Source: Sulfuricurvum sp. (GTDB lineage: Bacteria; Campylobacterota; Campylobacteria; Campylobacterales; Sulfurimonadaceae). Taken from it: a stretch of 7,623 nucleotides of DNA. Below, piece by piece: positions 4,337 through 7,623 of this stretch (its first letter is position 1; the number at the start of each line of letters is the position of its first letter). The notes below the pieces were generated by a model. That model had not been told where the DNA came from. It searched no databases and worked only from the letters and a program-made list of their open reading frames with translations. The stretch covers positions 1-7,623 of the forward strand of contig JACXUE010000057.1 in the NCBI GenBank assembly GCA_014764075.1, in the 5' to 3' direction. Position numbers and translations under genes: made by a program.

Positions 4337-7088
4337 AGCCTTGCTTAGATCGGTTGAGATTGTTAAAACAGCTTTGACAGATGGCAAATTCCGCATTCGG
4401 CGAGAGTGGTTTCCCGCATGTTTTACAGCGCGGGACGAAGTGACTTTGTTGGAGAGAATTTTCGATAAAACGGTTGAGTTCTCCTCGGTAAGCTCGTGCT
4501 TTTTCCGCATCGACGAAAAACTCAGCCATTCGATACGAAAGCCATAGATACAAGCTGATCTCTTTGATCCGATCTTCCGCCTCTTGGAGCTCCTCCATCG
4601 ATAACGCATAATGTCCCAGTCGCTGCGGCGGGATATACGCAATCGGTTTTTTCTGCTCTAACGCTCTCACATAGCGCTCAAATGCCGCCATCACCAGCGG
4701 AGATGAGGTGGAGAGGGGGGCGGTAGCGAGAGTGTATTTGGTCCGCATATCCAGATCATAGCGATCGACGATGGCGGAGGCTTCCTGCATCGATTCTAGA
4801 TTCGCGGCACGAAACGGTCCTTCGAATTTCATGTTTTGGACGAAGAAATCGACGATGGCGGAGAGGGATCTCTCCTCCAAAATGTTCGAGACCAGCATGA
4901 TGTGATCAAAATTTGCCATCACATTAAACGGGAGTGTTATAGGCTCGATATTTTTGGTAAAGAGGTTTGAAATCGTTTTGAGTACATCAGGGGTAAGTGC
5001 CCCGACATACCCTTTTTCACTTAGTCCATACCGTCCCGCCCGTCCAGCGATTTGACGCACCTCGGTGGCGGTGAGATTGCGCTGGTTTTGACCGTCGAAT
5101 TTGTCCGCTTTGGAAAAGAGGAGTGTTTTGATCGGAAGGTTCAGCCCCATACTGATTGCGTCGGTAGCGACGAGAATATCGGTCTCCCCCTCACGGAAAC
5201 GGCGTGCCTCTTCACGGCGTACCTCGGGGCTGAGATTACCATAGATGACGCTGGTGCGATAGTTGCGAGAGAGCTGTTGTTTGAGACGCAGGGCGTTGGA
5301 GCGGGTAAAGGCGATCACGGCGGTTTTAGGCTCGATAGCGGTGATGGGGGTGGCGTTTTTGAGGAGTTCGAGGGGATTTTTGCGTTCAAACTCGACGATC
5401 TCCAGCGGTTCACCGAGATATTCGGCTAACGCGATAACTGCTTCGCGGGCATTGGGTGATCCCGTCATAATAACGGTCTTGGCGGGGGCGCCGATGATGG
5501 CATTTGCCCACGCCCATCCGCGATCACGGTCGTCGATCATCTGCACCTCATCGATGACGCAGCAATCGACCTCAACTTCAAAACTGAGCATTTCGATCGT
5601 GGAGCTGATATGGGTCGCATCTTCATCTAGGAGCTGTTCTTCTCCGGTGATAAGCGACGCACTCACCCCATCGTCGCAAAGGCTCTCGTACCCCTCTAGC
5701 GCCAACAAACGTAACGGTGCGAGATAGTACCCTGTTCCTGCCTTTTTGAGCTGTTGAAACGCCGTATAGGTTTTACCGCTGTTCGTAGGCCCCGTGTGAA
5801 AGATCAGACGACGGCGAAGCGAACGGGCAAGTGGGAAGAGGTTTTTAAAATCGCGCACCGTTCGCGCTAACAGTGCTTGGCGCTGACGTTTGAGAAGTTC
5901 TCCGGCAATGCGCTGATCGAAGGCAAACAGTACCCGACGGGATGTTTTGGCACTGATGTGAGGAGTATGGGTTAGATGGGGCAGCAGGAGCTCATAGATG
6001 ATGCCGTAGAGATGGATATTGTCCATTTCCAGCAGTTTAGAGCGTTCGCGACACTCATTCACCAAATGTTCCAGCTCATTTAAAAAAGCTCTCTCTTCGT
6101 GGACGCTTTGCTCTTCCACCATCTCCGCGATGGCGAGTTCCTCTTCGCTCCATATTTGGCGGCTCAGCTCATGAGCATCGAGATGGAGAGAGAGAGTATA
6201 CTCAATCGGAGTATTTCGATAGGGGAGAGAGAGCGATTTTTCGAATTCGATGATCAAATCATCACTTCCGACCGAGATGAGGGGGGTGCCCAGATGATGC
6301 GCTAAAACATCTCGTAGCATATCGGTGCTAAGCGTTCCGTACGTTTGGGTCGAGGGAGGGGCACTTTTGAGTGAAGCAATGATCTGCTCGCGGGTGAGAT
6401 AGCGGTGGCTGTTTAGATTGAGGGACTTTAAAAACGTATTGGTTTGTTCTTGTTTTTGATTTGTTAGTGCCGATTTTAACTCGGTGATTTCAGGAGTTAA
6501 TACCTCTATACTCTCTTCATGGAGCCGTTTTTCGTTGAGGGGTGCGGTTTTAAGAATATGGATTTTGGTAAAACTCTCACCGCCGATGTTGTAGATGATC
6601 GGGGCGTAGTATTCGAGTGAATCATCATAGTCGAATCTTCCTTCAACCGCTTTTTCAAGTATTTCACGCTTACGGGTGTATCGGATATGCTCGAGTTTGG
6701 ACGCGATTTTATCGGGGGTGATTTTACGGGTGCGGATGTCGATAAGTGCCGCATGCAGATCACGTCGCTCTTCGTCGCTCAGCTCAAACGCTTCCAAAAG
6801 CTCGTCGATTTTCGCTTCCCGCTCATGCGGTTTTTCACGCGGTTTCGGGTTGGGGTATATTTTCCCCTCATGTTTGAAAAAGGCGACGATCATTTCTCTG
6901 GTTTCGCTCTCCCCCTCCGACCACAAACGGCGAAAGGTTTTGATTAGCGTTGCTTTGTCGGTGGTTCCGTTGAATATTCCAAGCGTATGGGCCAAAGCGA
7001 TCAGTACGTCGGTCGGAACCCGCTCTATCCCCTCATCGAACCCCTCATCGCCGAAATAGTGGCGAATCTGCTGGTTCAGTTTGATCAT
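4269..7088 (-). CDS. Suv3-like superfamily 2 RNA helicase with C-terminal zinc ribbon
   Basis: A 939-residue ATP-dependent helicase, counted from the ATG at 7088. Motif I is GPTNSGKT (433-440), motif II DEVQ (513-516), motif III TGSP (542-545), motif IV near IAFTRSNA (592-599), motif V DILVATDAISMGLNL (637-651) and motif VI QIAGRAGRYG (679-688). GPTNSGKT, DEVQM and QIAGRAGR together are characteristic of the Suv3 branch, which unwinds RNA in mitochondrial degradosomes. A role in RNA turnover is therefore likely but inferred. About 420 residues precede the helicase core and show no domain I recognise. After the core, Cys888/891/904/907 form a CxxC...CxxC zinc ribbon followed by an Asn/Arg/Lys-rich tail. 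An alternative TTG start at 7109, 1 nt after the antitoxin stop with GGTGG upstream, would add MAKKKKK. The ATG has only a purine-rich AAAGAAA leader, so the start is uncertain. The gene is in an operon with the upstream higA-like gene. Confidence 0.9.
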   Translation of the reverse strand: MIKLNQQIRHYFGDEGFDEGIERVPTDVLIALAHTLGIFNGTTDKATLIKTFRRLWSEGESETREMIVAFFKHEGKIYPNPKPREKPHEREAKIDELLEAFELSDEERRDLHAALIDIRTRKITPDKIASKLEHIRYTRKREILEKAVEGRFDYDDSLEYYAPIIYNIGGESFTKIHILKTAPLNEKRLHEESIEVLTPEITELKSALTNQKQEQTNTFLKSLNLNSHRYLTREQIIASLKSAPPSTQTYGTLSTDMLRDVLAHHLGTPLISVGSDDLIIEFEKSLSLPYRNTPIEYTLSLHLDAHELSRQIWSEEELAIAEMVEEQSVHEERAFLNELEHLVNECRERSKLLEMDNIHLYGIIYELLLPHLTHTPHISAKTSRRVLFAFDQRIAGELLKRQRQALLARTVRDFKNLFPLARSLRRRLIFHTGPTNSGKTYTAFQQLKKAGTGYYLAPLRLLALEGYESLCDDGVSASLITGEEQLLDEDATHISSTIEMLSFEVEVDCCVIDEVQMIDDRDRGWAWANAIIGAPAKTVIMTGSPNAREAVIALAEYLGEPLEIVEFERKNPLELLKNATPITAIEPKTAVIAFTRSNALRLKQQLSRNYRTSVIYGNLSPEVRREEARRFREGETDILVATDAISMGLNLPIKTLLFSKADKFDGQNQRNLTATEVRQIAGRAGRYGLSEKGYVGALTPDVLKTISNLFTKNIEPITLPFNVMANFDHIMLVSNILEERSLSAIVDFFVQNMKFEGPFRAANLESMQEASAIVDRYDLDMRTKYTLATAPLSTSSPLVMAAFERYVRALEQKKPIAYIPPQRLGHYALSMEELQEAEDRIKEISLYLWLSYRMAEFFVDAEKARAYRGELNRFIENSLQQSHFVPRCKTCGKPLSPNAEFAICQSCFNNLNRSKQGSRNRANRNNQNVRDSKKSFRHG

Positions 7089-7110
7089 TTTTTTCTTTTT
7101 CTTTGCCAAA

Positions 7111-7404
7111 CTATGCCACCCGCGCTTTTACTTGTGAACTGATTTTGTCCCATGCGCTCTCTTTGGTCATTTCCAAATCGTATTTGGATTGCAGATGGAG
7201 CCAAAAATCGGGGGTTGTGCCGAAATAGATGGAGAGACGTAATGCCGTATCAGCAGTAATAGATCGCTTGCGGTTAACGATTTCGTTGATACGGCGGGGT
7301 GATACGCCGATAGCGTTGGCTAGGGCATTTTGGCTGAGGCTATAAGGTTTCAGGAACTCTTCTTGGAGTATTTTGCCGGGATGGATAGGTGTTACATCAA
7401 ACAT
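7111..7404 (-). CDS. higA: HigA-family (XRE/cro-like) antitoxin or regulator
   Basis: A 97-residue protein with the full HigA-family pattern: IHPGKILQEEFLKPYSLSQN, a helix-turn-helix at about residues 24-43 (SQNALANAIGVSPRRINEIV), NRKRSIT, then TALRLSIYFGTTPDFWLHLQ and the closing KYDL. HigA proteins bind operator DNA and neutralise the HigB mRNA interferase. The gene order is normally higB then higA. The ATG at 7404-7402 has AAGGA 4 nt upstream. No HigB-like frame is found in the 219 bp before it. The gene after it is a helicase, 1 nt (TTG start) or 22 nt (ATG start) away. It is therefore an orphan antitoxin-like protein here and may serve as a transcriptional regulator of itself and the helicase, which is inference. 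Family assignment is strong; a toxin-neutralising role is not shown. Confidence 0.9.
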   Translation of the reverse strand: MFDVTPIHPGKILQEEFLKPYSLSQNALANAIGVSPRRINEIVNRKRSITADTALRLSIYFGTTPDFWLHLQSKYDLEMTKESAWDKISSQVKARVA

Positions 7405-7439
7405 GGTGTCCTTTCTTGGTGCTAGCCCATAAATGTGGC

Positions 7440-7468
7440 AGTTTAATCCCTATGACGTTAAATGTAAA
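7440..7468 (-). promoter_or_regulatory. Putative promoter of the higA-helicase operon
   Basis: On the minus strand TTTACA (7468-7463) and TAAACT (7445-7440) are 17 nt apart, upstream of the higA-like ATG at 7404. The -35 matches 5 of 6 consensus bases and the -10 matches 4 of 6. HigA-type proteins usually autoregulate by binding here, but no clear palindromic operator is visible between the two boxes. Confidence 0.4.
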
Positions 7469-7490
7469 TAAATCATTTTATTTTTTTATT

Positions 7491-7503
7491 TTTTGGATAG
7501 AAT
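7491..7503 (+). promoter_or_regulatory. Putative rightward promoter (T-rich extended -10)
   Basis: A long T-rich run from about 7476 leads into TTTTGGATAGAAT, with TAGAAT at 7498-7503. This resembles the sigma-70 promoters of Campylobacterota, where a clear -10 follows periodic T tracts and the -35 is weak. It would start a rightward transcript near 7510 into the unresolved right end of the window, divergent from the higA promoter. Confidence 0.4.
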
Positions 7504-7505
7504 TG

Positions 7506-7623
7506 TCACGAAAAATTATCAGCTGATGTTACCCACTTTACGCTCAAAGCCCGCAAAGCATCAGGGACAAATTCTCTACAACCCCCTAAAGCTTGCCATA
7601 TCTTTCGGATATGGCAGAAAACT
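7506..7623. other. Unresolved right-edge segment with structured DNA and two competing open frames
   Basis: No gene can be assigned with confidence. On the minus strand a frame is open from the edge to a TGA at 7508-7506. Its last residues include CREFVPDALRALSVKWVTSA, which reads like a protein C-terminus. On the plus strand a frame starts at ATG 7526 (MLPTLRSKPAKHQGQILYNP...) and is open to the edge, but no ribosome binding site precedes it. Both frames favour AAG, and the minus frame also uses AGA and CGG, unlike the neighbouring genes, which prefer AAA and CGT/CGC. CTGATG 7523-7528 can pair with CATCAG 7559-7564. A structured RNA or the edge of a mobile element is equally possible. Confidence 0.3.
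7594..7616. repeat. Perfect 9-bp inverted repeat
   Basis: TGCCATATC (7594-7602) and GATATGGCA (7608-7616) are exact reverse complements around a 5-nt loop. No T run follows on either strand within the window, so an intrinsic terminator is not supported. It could be an RNA hairpin, an operator or a recombination site. Confidence 0.6.

Noticed and set aside
5052..5727. Plus-strand open frames opposite the helicase gene
   Set aside because: They are antisense shadows of the helicase core, whose motifs are unambiguous on the minus strand. They have no ribosome binding sites or recognisable domains.
6185..6235. GA-rich repeats as a simple-sequence contingency locus
   Set aside because: Short, interrupted GAGAGA stretches fall in a region coding for Ser/Leu/Glu in the helicase and are not a uniform tract.
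7405..7470. A higB toxin gene upstream of higA
   Set aside because: All frames on the minus strand are interrupted within this gap and none shows HigB motifs.
7594..7616. Intrinsic terminator
   Set aside because: The hairpin is perfect but lacks a following T run on both strands within the window.

Overview
The window looks like chromosomal DNA of a Campylobacterota (Epsilonproteobacteria) species. The moderate GC content and gene set suggest a free-living sulfur-oxidising lineage such as Sulfuricurvum or Sulfurimonas. This placement is inferred from protein style, AAGGA-type ribosome binding sites and T-rich promoters, not from a database search.

Left part (1-2816). The minus strand carries the N-terminus of an AEC-type membrane transporter that runs off the left edge. 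Divergent from it is a fumarate reductase/succinate dehydrogenase operon. It holds a flavoprotein (249-1850), an overlapping 54-codon acidic ORF (1829-1993), a 40-codon ORF (1993-2115) and the iron-sulfur subunit (2115-2816). The four frames are chained by overlaps (22 nt, TGATG, TAATG), which implies one mRNA with translational coupling. The iron-sulfur subunit carries an extra Cys that predicts a second [4Fe-4S] in place of [3Fe-4S], as in E-type (SdhE/Mfr) enzymes. The flavoprotein has Gln where the FAD-linking His normally sits. No membrane-anchor or CCG-domain subunit is present. The 40-codon stretch is bracketed by a 14-bp near-perfect direct repeat and folds into three consecutive hairpins, so it may be a small inserted element rather than a protein gene.

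Middle part (2817-4336). yajQ (c-di-GMP-binding family) has its own promoter. It is followed by a wrecked HD-GYP phosphodiesterase gene that keeps only its first ~53 and last ~58 codons, out of frame with each other. Next, with an ATGA overlap, comes a helix-turn-helix plus coiled-coil protein. The three form a probable operon with a cyclic-di-GMP flavour, in which the enzyme has been lost.

Right part (4269-7623, minus strand). A HigA-family antitoxin-like regulator without an adjacent HigB is followed almost immediately by a large Suv3-type RNA helicase with a C-terminal zinc ribbon and basic tail. The helicase 3' end overlaps the convergent HTH/coiled-coil gene by 68 bp. The last ~120 bases hold structured sequence with odd codon use, no clear gene and a plausible rightward promoter.
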